Assembly (NCBI RefSeq): GCF_012516375.2
Contig: NZ_CP051204.2
Span: 7,378,001 to 7,442,000 of the forward strand
Source: Chitinophaga oryzae
GTDB taxonomy: Bacteria > Bacteroidota > Bacteroidia > Chitinophagales > Chitinophagaceae
Direction: 5' to 3'
DNA: 64,000 nucleotides
The number at the start of each line of letters is the position of its first letter. Position 1 is the first letter of the stretch. Made by a program: the position numbers and the translations under genes. Below, piece after piece: positions 1-8,153 of the stretch. The notes under the pieces are model-generated. The model saw nothing but the letters and a program-made list of their open reading frames with translations, was not told the DNA's origin and ran no database searches.

Positions 1-1071
1 GCTGGACATCGATTCAAAATTCGTGAACAACATCAACAGGGAACGATGGGACAAATGACTGCGCAACTGCACGCTCAGCGCTTCAAAATCGCTCTCTTTC
101 CACTGCGTTTCCTGCGCATACAGCTGCTCCAGTATCTTGTTGAGCTGCACTTTCTTGTTGCTCGCCGGCAATACCTCTACGGTATTTTCATTAAAAGCCG
201 CCAGGCCCGCTTTATCGCCTTTGCCCAACGCCACATTACTAAACACCAATGATGCGTTGATTGCATAATCCAGCAAAGTAAGCCCGTCAAAAGGCATCTT
301 CATGCTACGCCCCTTGTCAATCACACAATACACCTGCTGCGATTTTTCTTCCACATAATTATTCACCATCAGGTTACCGGAACGGGCTGTCGCTTTCCAG
401 TTGAGCATCCGCACATCATCTCCCTTCGTGTAAGGTTTGATGTGATCAAACTCCATACTGTGCCCGATGACCCGGCGTTTATGCACGCCTATTTCATTGA
501 GCCGGTTCATATACGAATACAGCGAGAAATGCCGCAGCTGCTGAAAGCTGGGGTATACCTGTATGTCCTGTTCGGTATTAAAAACAAAACGGCGGTTGAC
601 GATACCCAGCGCACTCTGTACAAAAATGTACGTATAACCAAACTGGTACACTCCTCTCTCCACCGGGCGCAGCTGATACTTAAACACGTATTGCTCTCCG
701 GCATTGAGCTTTGCCTTCATAGAGAAATTACGGTCCTGGAACTGAAACGGCAGCTCTTCCAGCAGTGTAACAAACACGGGAAAAGGATAACGGCTGGTAC
801 AGGTAACGGTTACCTCGTTTTCATCGCCGTTGCTGAAACGCGCGCTGGCTGTACGTGCCGCTTCGAGGATATTGGCCGGCCTTAACACCAGCAATATGAT
901 ATCGAGCAGCAACAATGCCAGCAGTACCGCAAAAATTACTATGGCAACATTGAACAGCCCCGGTACAAAAAAGGAGATGATGAACAACAGGATGTTGGCC
1001 CCCAGCCCCAGGTACAGGCGATTGCTGAAAAACAGCTGCTGATACAAGTTGTTTTTTACAGTTGAAGACAT
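1..1071 (-). CDS. DUF58 domain protein, C-terminus cut by window edge
   Basis: About 357 residues are visible, reading without a stop from ATG at 1071 off the left end of the window. The N-terminus has two adjacent hydrophobic segments (roughly residues 18-50), then a beta-rich stretch, then the DUF58 core with its KPYxKGDDVRxxNW-type motif around residue 200, where the family has a von Willebrand A-like fold. The last visible residues match the usual RSLLxLFTNFES segment of Bacteroidota DUF58 proteins, so roughly 80-100 residues are probably missing. It starts 11 bases after the MoxR gene ends and is the fifth gene of the operon. MoxR ATPases are commonly paired with such vWA-like partners. 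The biochemical role is not known. Confidence 0.85.
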   Translation of the reverse strand, partial: MSSTVKNNLYQQLFFSNRLYLGLGANILLFIISFFVPGLFNVAIVIFAVLLALLLLDIILLVLRPANILEAARTASARFSNGDENEVTVTCTSRYPFPVFVTLLEELPFQFQDRNFSMKAKLNAGEQYVFKYQLRPVERGVYQFGYTYIFVQSALGIVNRRFVFNTEQDIQVYPSFQQLRHFSLYSYMNRLNEIGVHKRRVIGHSMEFDHIKPYTKGDDVRMLNWKATARSGNLMVNNYVEEKSQQVYCVIDKGRSMKMPFDGLTLLDYAINASLVFSNVALGKGDKAGLAAFNENTVEVLPASNKKVQLNKILEQLYAQETQWKESDFEALSVQLRSHLSHRSLLMLFTNFESMSS

Positions 1072-1082
1072 ATATAATCAGC

Positions 1083-2063
1083 TTATCTGGGAACCTCTAC
1101 CATCTTGATAATCTGTGCGATCACATCATCAGTACGGATACCTTCCATTTCTTTTTCCGGTGTCAGCATAATACGGTGCCGCAGCACGTGCGGGATCATT
1201 TCCACGATATCGTCAGGAACAACAAAATCCCGGTTGCGCATAGCGGCCATCGCTTTGGCGCAGTTCATCACGGCAATGGACGCACGCGGTGATGCACCGA
1301 GATAGAGCGATGCATTCATGCGGGTTTCCTGGATAATAGAAGCGATATAATGCAACAGCTTTTCTTCAATTCTCACCTGGCGCACCAGGTTCTGGAATCC
1401 GATCACCTGCGTAGCAGTCACCACTTTGGCGACTACTGCAGACAGGTCGGTGGCGCCGTTCAGCCGCTGTACACTTTGCAGTACCGCTACTTCTTCTTTT
1501 AGATCGGGATACTTCACTTCCACTTTGAAAAGAAAGCGGTCCAGCTGCGCTTCCGGCAACCGGTAGGTACCTTCCTGTTCTATCGGGTTCTGGGTGGCGA
1601 TCACCATAAACGGACGGTCCAGCTGATAAGTCGTACCATCGTTGGTGATCTGTCTTTCTTCCATCACCTCAAAAAGCGCCGACTGCGTTTTGGCCGGGGC
1701 GCGGTTAATTTCATCTATCAGTACGAGGTTGCTGAAAACAGGTCCTTTTTTGTATTCAAACTCCCGTGTCTGAGGGTTGAATACAGATGTGCCCAGCACA
1801 TCCGCCGGCATCAGGTCGGGGGTAAACTGTATCCTGGAAAAATCAGCGTCGATACACTGCGCCAGCAATTTGGCGGTCAGTGTTTTGGCCACGCCCGGCA
1901 CCCCTTCAATCAGTACATGCCCTTGCGTGAGCAGGCCTGCTATCAGCAGGTCCACCATCTGGTGCTGTCCCACAATTACTTGACCAATCTGTGCTCTGAT
2001 AGCTTCCACGCCTTCATGCAGGGTGGTAAAATCAGTCCTGGGTTGAAAGGTATTGATGTCCAT
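1083..2063 (-). CDS. MoxR family AAA+ ATPase
   Basis: 326 residues, the normal length for MoxR proteins. The Walker A motif GVPGVAKT is at residues 54-61, the Walker B LVLIDEINRAP has its acidic pair at D117/E118, and a sensor-1 ATQNPIEQEGTY and an arginine-finger segment (LPEAQLDRFLF) follow. MoxR ATPases are thought to act as chaperones that assemble or activate membrane or metal-dependent complexes together with vWA partners. The ATG at 2063 overlaps the stop codon of the preceding DUF4350 gene by one base (TAATG), which suggests translational coupling. The DUF58 gene follows directly. The family call is certain; the client is unknown. Confidence 0.95.
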   Translation of the reverse strand: MDINTFQPRTDFTTLHEGVEAIRAQIGQVIVGQHQMVDLLIAGLLTQGHVLIEGVPGVAKTLTAKLLAQCIDADFSRIQFTPDLMPADVLGTSVFNPQTREFEYKKGPVFSNLVLIDEINRAPAKTQSALFEVMEERQITNDGTTYQLDRPFMVIATQNPIEQEGTYRLPEAQLDRFLFKVEVKYPDLKEEVAVLQSVQRLNGATDLSAVVAKVVTATQVIGFQNLVRQVRIEEKLLHYIASIIQETRMNASLYLGASPRASIAVMNCAKAMAAMRNRDFVVPDDIVEMIPHVLRHRIMLTPEKEMEGIRTDDVIAQIIKMVEVPR

Positions 2064-3292
2064 TATTTCGTATTTAAATAAAAATGTTGAATGCGTTCGT
2101 AAAAATGTTTGAGTTGTTCGTCGCTTACCGCGCCGGCCAGCTGTATGCGGTGGATCATATCCATCAGTTCCCGTATGTCATTTTCCGGCATAGCCGCTTT
2201 TTTGGACAGTGCTTCTATGAACTGCGGGTTGAGATGGTTTGTATTCAGGTAATAACGGGTACGGATATATTCAAGCAGGTGCAGTGTCATTTTATGCGCC
2301 AGGTTGAAGTTGTCGTGCTGCTGGTAATACAACTGTCCGATGGCATCCACGAACTCCAGGGAATTATTGGCCAGCATTGGTTTCTCCGGGATGATCCGCT
2401 GCCTTCTTTTTCCTTCGAAGATCACGTAGAGCAGTAGTAGCAATACCGCCAGCCATAGCGCCCATCGCATGGAAGGATAGCGCATCAGCACCTGCCATTC
2501 GCTGAAGTCGCCCGACTGTGCGCTGAACTGGTGACTGTAAAAGTCGTCCCAGTAAATATTATACGCATTGTCCGGCATGTAGGACATCTGTGTTTCCAAC
2601 GCTGCTATGTTATTTTTTTCCAGCAGGAAGTAGTTGGTGAAAGTGTAAGGGTTGAGCGAAATAAAAAAGCAACCACGCCCGCGCACTACCCGGATAAAAT
2701 TGGGTTTGCCTTTAAAATTGGTGCCCAGCACTTTCGTATAGGCGGTATCGATACCTGAAAAATAGCTGGTAGCGATCATCCCGCTGTAGCTGTAACTTGT
2801 GTCCAGCGGCACGGTTTCGTCTTTATATCCCTGCACTTTATGAGGAGTGCCTGGCTGGTAGTTGGAACCATTCTCTATTTTGCATTCCAGTTTCTTCGCC
2901 AGCAACGGGTCGATCCTGTTGACGCTCAAAAACAGGTAGTTGCCGATGGACACATAATCCATCATGGCCTCCACATCTTTTTCCGTGGTGAACAGTTCAT
3001 TGGCCACCAGGATGTAGTTGTTGCCCGCATAACGCAGTTCCGGCTCTTTGGCGAAAGTTCTGGCGAAGGGCTTGGTCACTACCTGTACGGAGCGGCGGAT
3101 AAATAGTTCCGGCAATGTTTTGAAAGCTACGTAAGCGCCGCCTGCCTTTTTATCTTTGCTGGAGAAAGAGGATGCAGCCATTTTGGTGGACAGCTTGTCA
3201 TCGCGCAGGGAGCCATTTTGGCTGATGACAGCCAGTAGTATTAGCAGCAGTAATACAACGCCGATGATGATATAGGTGGTCCTGTTTTTCAC
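2063..3292 (-). CDS. DUF4350 domain membrane protein
   Basis: 409 residues. One transmembrane helix lies at residues 6-25; the extracytoplasmic DUF4350 region follows (about 30-260), then a second helix near residues 275-295 preceding a basic stretch, and a helical C-terminal domain of about 110 residues. The start is GTG at 3292, inside a GTGA overlap with the stop of the DUF4129 gene, so translation is probably coupled. DUF4350 proteins recur beside MoxR, DUF58 and DUF4129 genes across bacteria, but no activity has been assigned. The topology suggests a bitopic scaffold that links the periplasm to the cytoplasmic ATPase (inference). Confidence 0.85.
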   Translation of the reverse strand: MKNRTTYIIIGVVLLLLILLAVISQNGSLRDDKLSTKMAASSFSSKDKKAGGAYVAFKTLPELFIRRSVQVVTKPFARTFAKEPELRYAGNNYILVANELFTTEKDVEAMMDYVSIGNYLFLSVNRIDPLLAKKLECKIENGSNYQPGTPHKVQGYKDETVPLDTSYSYSGMIATSYFSGIDTAYTKVLGTNFKGKPNFIRVVRGRGCFFISLNPYTFTNYFLLEKNNIAALETQMSYMPDNAYNIYWDDFYSHQFSAQSGDFSEWQVLMRYPSMRWALWLAVLLLLLYVIFEGKRRQRIIPEKPMLANNSLEFVDAIGQLYYQQHDNFNLAHKMTLHLLEYIRTRYYLNTNHLNPQFIEALSKKAAMPENDIRELMDMIHRIQLAGAVSDEQLKHFYERIQHFYLNTK

Positions 3293-4134
3293 GAAGCTTT
3301 GCCTAATTGGTGATTAAAATCCCTGAACTGCTGGTCCATGGTCCTGAAGTTGTCTTCACTGATATCAAATCCACCGTACCAGATGTATTCATAATCCAGT
3401 GTTAATGTGGAAAACGTTTTATAGTAAGGCGTATTACGCATACTGCGGAGATAGTCGTTGTTTGTTTTTTCCCTGCCGGGCGTGATCAGCTGACGGTTGG
3501 CCAGCTGGAAAAGCGTGTACAGGTACCACCAGCGGATGGCCTGCCTGATTTCTCCGGCTGCGATGGCAGCGCGGATCTTTTCTTCATACTCTCCCGCGCT
3601 CTGCAGGTCTTCTTCCTGTATTTCTTCCAGGCCATCGATCAGTTTGGGTTTTCGGAAGATACTCAGGCCGTTGTTTTTCATAAAACGGTACAACAGATAT
3701 CCCAGGCCCGCCAACAGGAGGGCAAGGATCACCCAGCTGAACTTCCAGAGGACATAAAGCACCATCGCGATAAAAGCGGTAAATCGTTCCGCGCTTTTGG
3801 AGTTAGCCTCTTTCGCGGGCTTATCGCGGTAGTGCATGTTTTTATCTGCTTTCAGCTTCTCGATAATGCTTGCGTTTACCGTACGTTTGTCAAACGAAGG
3901 CAGTTCTATCTCTTTGCCGTATTCATCTGTCAGGGGAACAGCTTCTGCCGGTGTTTCTTCAACGGCAGCATCTTCGGCCACGGGTACCGCCGGGGCAGTA
4001 TCTGCCGGCGGCAGCAGCGGCACCGCCTCTGTTGCCGCCGGCGGTGCATCCTGAGAAATCGCCGTCAGCGGCGCACTTAGCAGGCATAACAACAGCAGTC
4101 GCCGGCCATATTTTCTGCAAATTCTTCTCATCAT
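3289..4134 (-). CDS. DUF4129 domain membrane protein
   Basis: 281 residues. A signal peptide covers about residues 1-27, then an Ala/Pro/Glu-rich periplasmic linker (28-75), a central transmembrane helix (about 121-150), and a cytoplasmic DUF4129 domain at the C-terminus with the characteristic AIRWWYLYTLFQLA helix and the YEYIWYGG motif near residue 255. In other lineages DUF4129 is the C-terminal domain of transglutaminase-like proteins; here the enzyme domain is absent. The start may be either of two adjacent ATG codons (4134 or 4131). One base separates it from the SpoIIM stop. The function is unknown; the context suggests a subunit of the MoxR-linked membrane assembly. Confidence 0.82.
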   Translation of the reverse strand: MMRRICRKYGRRLLLLCLLSAPLTAISQDAPPAATEAVPLLPPADTAPAVPVAEDAAVEETPAEAVPLTDEYGKEIELPSFDKRTVNASIIEKLKADKNMHYRDKPAKEANSKSAERFTAFIAMVLYVLWKFSWVILALLLAGLGYLLYRFMKNNGLSIFRKPKLIDGLEEIQEEDLQSAGEYEEKIRAAIAAGEIRQAIRWWYLYTLFQLANRQLITPGREKTNNDYLRSMRNTPYYKTFSTLTLDYEYIWYGGFDISEDNFRTMDQQFRDFNHQLGKAS

Positions 4135-4135
4135 A

Positions 4136-5134
4136 TTAACTTAACTGCTTTGAAGGCAACGGGGCAATCACTTTGCCCGTCTCGCTTAAACGATATCCTT
4201 TGCGGTGTAAACGGATCGGGTATACGACGAAGTAACCGACCATGAACAACAGTGAGGCGGCGAGTATAAAAAGGCTAAGCCATAAAGGCATTTCGGTGTA
4301 CCGGGTCACGAAGCCTTCGAGGAAAGCCGCTACCACGAAAATGGGGATCAGCGTTACCATGATCTTGATACCGTCTTTCGCGCCTTTACGCAGGGAGTCC
4401 AGCCGTTTGCGCGTACCGGGAAATAACAGGCTTTTCCCGAGGATGATACCGGCGCAACCGGAGATAACGATGCTCGAAATCTCCAGTGTTCCGTGTATCC
4501 ATATCACCAGTATGGATTTGAAGCCGAGGCCATGGGAAAAGAAGATATACTGGAATACGCCGAGCATAATGCCATTGTGCAGTAACAGGTATAAAGAGCC
4601 GGCGCCCAGGAAGATACCGCCTACATAACACATCAGGGATACCCGTATATTGTTGACCGCTATCTGCAGAAACATCAGCAGCGGATTGCCTTGTTTATAT
4701 ACGCCAAACGGATCATTGTTGGCAATGTTCCGTTCTGTCATATTCACATATTCATCTCCCAGAAAACCTCTGACAAAGGTTTCATCATGGGCCGATGAAA
4801 AAGCGCCCATAATACAGAACAGCAGGAAGAAGCAGAGGGTAAACAACAGCAGCCGGTGATATTGACGGAACAACAGCGGCAGTTCATACCGGAAGAACAG
4901 CTGAAAACGGCCTACTTCTTCTTTGCGGTTCTGGTAGATACGCTGATAAATACCAGCCGCCAGTCCGTTGATATATCGGGTGACTTTACTAAAGCTATAG
5001 AATGTTTTGGCATAAGAGAGATCATCCAGCAAGGAAACAAATCTTTCCGCCATTTCGTCGGGGTCCTCGGTTGGCTCCTCCTGGATTTGTTTCCAGCGGG
5101 GCAAATTTTTCTTGATAAACAATGATTCTCTCAT
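4136..5134 (-). CDS. SpoIIM family (stage II sporulation protein M) membrane protein
   Basis: 332 residues. A soluble N-terminal region of about 100 residues is followed by five or six hydrophobic segments. The family hallmarks are present: an IHGTLEISSIVISG segment at about residue 205-218 and a FLEGFVTRY segment near residue 270. This organism class does not sporulate; SpoIIM homologues outside Firmicutes usually sit beside RDD and MoxR genes, as here. It is the first gene of the five-gene minus-strand operon and is divergent from an RDD gene 111 bases away. In Bacillus SpoIIM belongs to the peptidoglycan-remodelling DMP complex; whether this one touches the cell wall is inference. Confidence 0.9.
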   Translation of the reverse strand: MRESLFIKKNLPRWKQIQEEPTEDPDEMAERFVSLLDDLSYAKTFYSFSKVTRYINGLAAGIYQRIYQNRKEEVGRFQLFFRYELPLLFRQYHRLLLFTLCFFLLFCIMGAFSSAHDETFVRGFLGDEYVNMTERNIANNDPFGVYKQGNPLLMFLQIAVNNIRVSLMCYVGGIFLGAGSLYLLLHNGIMLGVFQYIFFSHGLGFKSILVIWIHGTLEISSIVISGCAGIILGKSLLFPGTRKRLDSLRKGAKDGIKIMVTLIPIFVVAAFLEGFVTRYTEMPLWLSLFILAASLLFMVGYFVVYPIRLHRKGYRLSETGKVIAPLPSKQLS

Positions 5135-5210
5135 AGTGAGTCAAATTCCCATTAAAAATCCGGATATCTTCCTACAGCACAGGGGAGTATCGGGCAAACA
5201 TACTAAATCG

Positions 5211-5242
5211 TTTAACAATATATAAACTAATATGTAAATTTG
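5211..5242 (+). promoter_or_regulatory. Predicted Bacteroidota promoter for the RDD gene
   Basis: TTTA at 5211-5214 and TAAATTTG at 5235-5242 are 20 bases apart, matching the TTTG-N19-21-TAnnTTTG pattern of the primary sigma factor in this phylum. The -7 box ends only three bases before the ATG at 5246, so a transcript from it would be leaderless, or translation starts further in. Confidence 0.4.
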
Positions 5243-5245
5243 AGT

Positions 5246-5986
5246 ATGAGCAACATAAAAATACCAACTTCCTTTAACATTGACCTCGAATTTGAAACGG
5301 CGGAGGCGATGACGCGTTTTCTGGCCTGGCTCATTGATTTTGCGATCCGGGGGGTATATGTTCTGGCGGCCATGATGGTAATTTCTTCCCTTGCGATAAA
5401 CAGCGACGCCCGGACGGTACTGATTATACTGGCGATGCTACCTGTCATGTTGTATTTCCTGGTCATGGAGAGCATCATGGGTGGTTATTCCCCGGGAAAA
5501 AAGATATTACACATAAAAGCGGTGAGCCTCACGGGAAACCAGCCTACCGTGAGCCAGCATATGATCCGGTGGATATTCCGGATGATAGAATCCCCGTTGA
5601 TGGCCGGGTTGTTTTTTATTCCGGTGATCCTGCCGATCGTGACGATGGCCCGCACACCTTACAATCAGCGCCTGGGCGACCTGGTGGCCGGCACCATTGT
5701 GATCAACACCAAACGTAAGGGCAGCATTGAAGAAACCATTTTCCGGGATATGTCTGCTTCCGACTACCAGCCGCAGTTTCCGCAGATCATGCGGTTATCC
5801 GACCGGGACATGAACAAGGTGAAAGACCTGCTTGACAAGGCGCTAAAAGCCGGAGATGAGGTGCTGGCGGCCAAAGTGGCTTTCCGGGTAAAGGAGGTGC
5901 TTCATATTGAATCCGAACTGCCCAATACCAATTTCCTGGAAACGGTACTGAATGATTACAACTACTACACTACGCGCGACAACTGA
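5246..5986 (+). CDS. RDD family membrane protein
   Basis: 246 residues from ATG at 5246; a TTG two codons upstream (5240) lies inside the putative -7 box and is less likely. The RDD domain spans about residues 15-155: the first helix holds RFLAWLIDFAIRG (Arg/Asp pair), and the NQRLGDLVAGTIVI motif closes the domain at about residue 142-155. A soluble C-terminal extension of about 90 residues follows, predicted helical and rich in charged residues. RDD proteins are polytopic membrane proteins, some implicated in sodium/proton antiport or osmoprotection. The divergent arrangement with SpoIIM/MoxR genes is recurrent in Bacteroidota, so it probably belongs to the same system. Confidence 0.9.
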   Translation: MSNIKIPTSFNIDLEFETAEAMTRFLAWLIDFAIRGVYVLAAMMVISSLAINSDARTVLIILAMLPVMLYFLVMESIMGGYSPGKKILHIKAVSLTGNQPTVSQHMIRWIFRMIESPLMAGLFFIPVILPIVTMARTPYNQRLGDLVAGTIVINTKRKGSIEETIFRDMSASDYQPQFPQIMRLSDRDMNKVKDLLDKALKAGDEVLAAKVAFRVKEVLHIESELPNTNFLETVLNDYNYYTTRDN

Positions 5987-6000
5987 TGTACGTGATCAAT

Positions 6001-6040
6001 AACAACAAGGCCGAAGCAGATTGCTTCGGCCTTGTTGTTT
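6001..6040. terminator. Bidirectional terminator between convergent RDD genes
   Basis: A perfect 18-bp stem, AACAACAAGGCCGAAGCA with its reverse complement, has a 3-base loop and is followed by T residues on the plus strand and AT-rich sequence on the other side. Confidence 0.85.
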
Positions 6041-6076
6041 TAAAGAAAAATTATTGCACAGACTATTTGCCTTTTA

Positions 6077-6487
6077 CTACAGCAGTGTCTGTCCAGGTGT
6101 CATGCCAGGGGCATCGCCAAACAGCATGCTGAAAGGTTCAAAAGGCACCCATCTGCAAACGGTGCGGAGCATGATACGGCCGGTGGTCAGCGGTACACCG
6201 TTAGTGCTCACTACGTGCGTGCCGGTTACCATTTTACCGACGGTACGGCCACCGGCATAGCCTTCCATTACAGTGTAATAAGCGAGGTTGATGACCAGGC
6301 TGAGTATGACAGACTCCATCATTCCGAGTGTCAGTACAGCGGCAAGAATGTTCTGGGCTACGCCCACGATAATGGCGTCGATCAGCAGATTGGCAAAACG
6401 CTGGCCTTTGGAGGCGTGCTCCAGGTTAGCGGTTTCGTGCAGATCAGAGAGCAGATCGGAACTTTTGTTTTGGTTAATTGTATCCAT
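6077..6487 (-). CDS. RDD family protein, C-terminus altered by a frameshift
   Basis: 136 residues as read: a soluble N-terminal stretch, then an RDD domain (RFANLLIDAIIVG at about 31-43, two helices, GRTVGKMVTGTHVV near 82-95). The end is abnormal: after GDAPG the frame runs into MTPGQTLL and stops. RDD domains normally finish with WHDxxxxTxVVK. Exactly this ending exists one frame over: adding one C to the run of four C (plus-strand G at 6108-6111) gives GDAP-WHDTWTDTAVVKGK with its stop at 6063-6065. So either a base is missing in the sequence or the gene carries a real -1 frameshift. It lies 27 bases from the DUF5684 gene, probably in one operon. Confidence 0.85.
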   Translation of the reverse strand: MDTINQNKSSDLLSDLHETANLEHASKGQRFANLLIDAIIVGVAQNILAAVLTLGMMESVILSLVINLAYYTVMEGYAGGRTVGKMVTGTHVVSTNGVPLTTGRIMLRTVCRWVPFEPFSMLFGDAPGMTPGQTLL

Positions 6488-6514
6488 AGGTTAAAATATA
6501 AAACGGTTAAAAAA

Positions 6515-6946
6515 TTATACGAGGTTTTTACCGATAGCATTAATGTCCTGCTGTGGCCGGGGGCCGTTGGGGTCGCCAGCCGGACCCTGGTACACAATGG
6601 TACGGTCGAATGCCAGGATAGCGAGGAAGATGAAGTTCAGGAAAATCAGCCCGAAGGTGAAGCCGGTGCCTTTTCCGAAACTTTTGCTGAGCAGGTCCAT
6701 TGCCATGATCGCGAAAATGATGTTCACAACAGGAATACAGAACAGCAGCAGCCACCACCATGGTTTGCCGATAATTCTCAGCATGATGATGGTGTTGTAG
6801 ATGGGGATGATGGACTCCCAGCCTTCAAAACCCGCTTTCCTGTATACTTTCCACATACAGATAATGGAAAAGACGGCGAAGGCGAGACAGAAAATAATGA
6901 AGGGGAGCATCAGGGCTAGAACGGCCGCATTACTGGCGTTGTCCAT
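6515..6946 (-). CDS. DUF5684 small membrane protein
   Basis: 143 residues from ATG at 6946; an in-frame GTG at 6988 would add 14 residues, but no support distinguishes it. Four hydrophobic segments are visible. The DUF5684 signature is clear: KAGFEGWESIIPIYN near residues 36-50 followed by GKPWWWLLLFCIPVVN and the FGKGTGFTFGLIFLNFIF segment, ending in an ILAFD-like turn. Such proteins appear as small membrane proteins, often next to signal peptidase or RDD genes; the function is unassigned. Gene order places it directly upstream of the RDD gene on the same strand. Confidence 0.8.
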   Translation of the reverse strand: MDNASNAAVLALMLPFIIFCLAFAVFSIICMWKVYRKAGFEGWESIIPIYNTIIMLRIIGKPWWWLLLFCIPVVNIIFAIMAMDLLSKSFGKGTGFTFGLIFLNFIFLAILAFDRTIVYQGPAGDPNGPRPQQDINAIGKNLV

Positions 6947-7145
6947 AAGAATATAGTTTTGAATGAAAGATAAGACAGGGGCTGTCACATGTTCAGCTTA
7001 CTGTCGGGGATTAAAACGTCAACAAGATACACAAAAATTCAAGTATAACAAATGAAGTGAATACATATTTGGTTGATTTTTTTACCGGAAAATCATACAC
7101 CAGCAGAGCTGATCCAACATTTTTTTTGAGATTTCTTTTACAAAA

Positions 7146-7176
7146 TTTGGATTTTCAGCGGATTGCATTACCTTTG
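7146..7176 (+). promoter_or_regulatory. Promoter of the SRP RNA gene
   Basis: TTTG at 7146-7149, 19 bases, then TACCTTTG at 7169-7176: an exact match to the Bacteroidota TTTG-N19-TAnnTTTG consensus. The predicted start at about 7183 coincides with the 5' end of the RNA stem. Confidence 0.75.
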
Positions 7177-7182
7177 CAACCG

Positions 7183-7274
7183 GCAAGTCTTATACGACCA
7201 GCTCCTGCTGAACTCCCCAGGACAGGAATGTAGCAAGGGTAGGTGGTTGAAGCGGTGCGATATAAGTAACTTGC
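7183..7274 (+). ncRNA. ffs: Signal recognition particle RNA, small bacterial type (4.5S)
   Basis: The RNA folds into one long hairpin: the ends GCAAGT(C)TTAT and ATAAGTAACTTGC pair, and the apical part carries the conserved SRP domain IV signature CCCCAGGACAGGAATG followed by TAGCAAGGGTAGG, equivalent to the CAGG-loop-GGAAG/AGCA motif bound by Ffh. It is about 92 nt, a size normal for the small bacterial form. A consensus promoter ends seven bases upstream and a T-rich tract (TTTTTTCTTTTTT) follows at once as terminator. It delivers Ffh/FtsY-dependent membrane proteins. The identification rests on the motif and fold, not on a covariance search. Confidence 0.9.
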
Positions 7275-7408
7275 CTTTTTTCTTTTTTAAAGGTCATTAG
7301 TCGCTCGTCAGTAGTCATCTGGTTACTATTTGCTCACCTCTTCACTAATGACAGTGTACTCCACAAAAATGACGCAAACCAAGTCCTTACAAACTAATTC
7401 TTAATAGT

Positions 7409-8059
7409 ATGAAATTCTTTATCGATACAGCCAATCTCGATCAGATAAGAGAAGCTCATGATCTCGGCGTGCTGGATGGTGTAACCACCAACCCGTCGCT
7501 GATGGCCAAGGAAGGCATCAAAGGGGAAGCCGCTATCCTGAAACATTATGCAGACATCTGCGAAATCGTGGACGGAGATGTGAGCGCGGAAGTATTTTCT
7601 ACCGATTTCAAATCTATCGTGGAAGAAGGAAAGAAACTGGCCGCTATTCACCCTAACATCGTGGTGAAAGTTCCGATGATCAAAGAAGGCGTAAAAGCCA
7701 TCAAATGGTTTTCTGAGAACGGTATCCGTACCAACTGCACTCTGGTGTTCTCTGCCGGTCAGGCGATCCTGGCTGCCAAAGCCGGTGCTGCCTACGTATC
7801 TCCTTTCATCGGTCGTATCGATGACAGCAACTGGGATGGCGTTGAGCTGATTGCACAGATCGCGCAGATTTACAGCCTGCAGGGCTTCAAAACGGAGATC
7901 CTTGCAGCTTCCATCCGCAGCGCGCTCCACATCGTTAAATGCGCGGAAGTAGGCGCTGACGTATGTACCTGCCCGTTAGATTCCATCCTCGGCCTGCTGA
8001 AACATCCTTTAACGGACATCGGCCTCGCCAAGTTCCTGGAAGACGCCAAGAAAATGTAA
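7409..8059 (+). CDS. Transaldolase, fructose-6-phosphate aldolase-like subfamily
   Basis: 216 residues, the length of the short transaldolase/FSA subfamily (TalC type). The Schiff-base lysine sits in IVVKVPM (K87), the N-terminus MKFFIDTANLDQI and the VTTNPSL motif (25-31) are standard, and the SPFIGRIDD segment near residue 131 contributes to the phosphate site. In most Bacteroidota this enzyme is annotated as transaldolase of the non-oxidative pentose phosphate branch; fructose-6-phosphate aldolase activity cannot be excluded from sequence alone. It has its own terminator and follows the SRP RNA. Confidence 0.93.
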   Translation: MKFFIDTANLDQIREAHDLGVLDGVTTNPSLMAKEGIKGEAAILKHYADICEIVDGDVSAEVFSTDFKSIVEEGKKLAAIHPNIVVKVPMIKEGVKAIKWFSENGIRTNCTLVFSAGQAILAAKAGAAYVSPFIGRIDDSNWDGVELIAQIAQIYSLQGFKTEILAASIRSALHIVKCAEVGADVCTCPLDSILGLLKHPLTDIGLAKFLEDAKKM

Positions 8060-8085
8060 TTTCAAAGATATTTTTTAGATGGTGT

Positions 8086-8121
8086 ATCCCCGGTGCAGTT
8101 CTTGCGCCGGGGATTTTTTTT
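8086..8121 (+). terminator. Intrinsic terminator after transaldolase
   Basis: ATCCCCGGTGC and GCGCCGGGGAT form a stem of about 11 bp with a short loop, followed by eight T residues. Confidence 0.88.
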
Positions 8122-8153
8122 GTAAATTGTTAACCACTAAAACCATTAACCGG

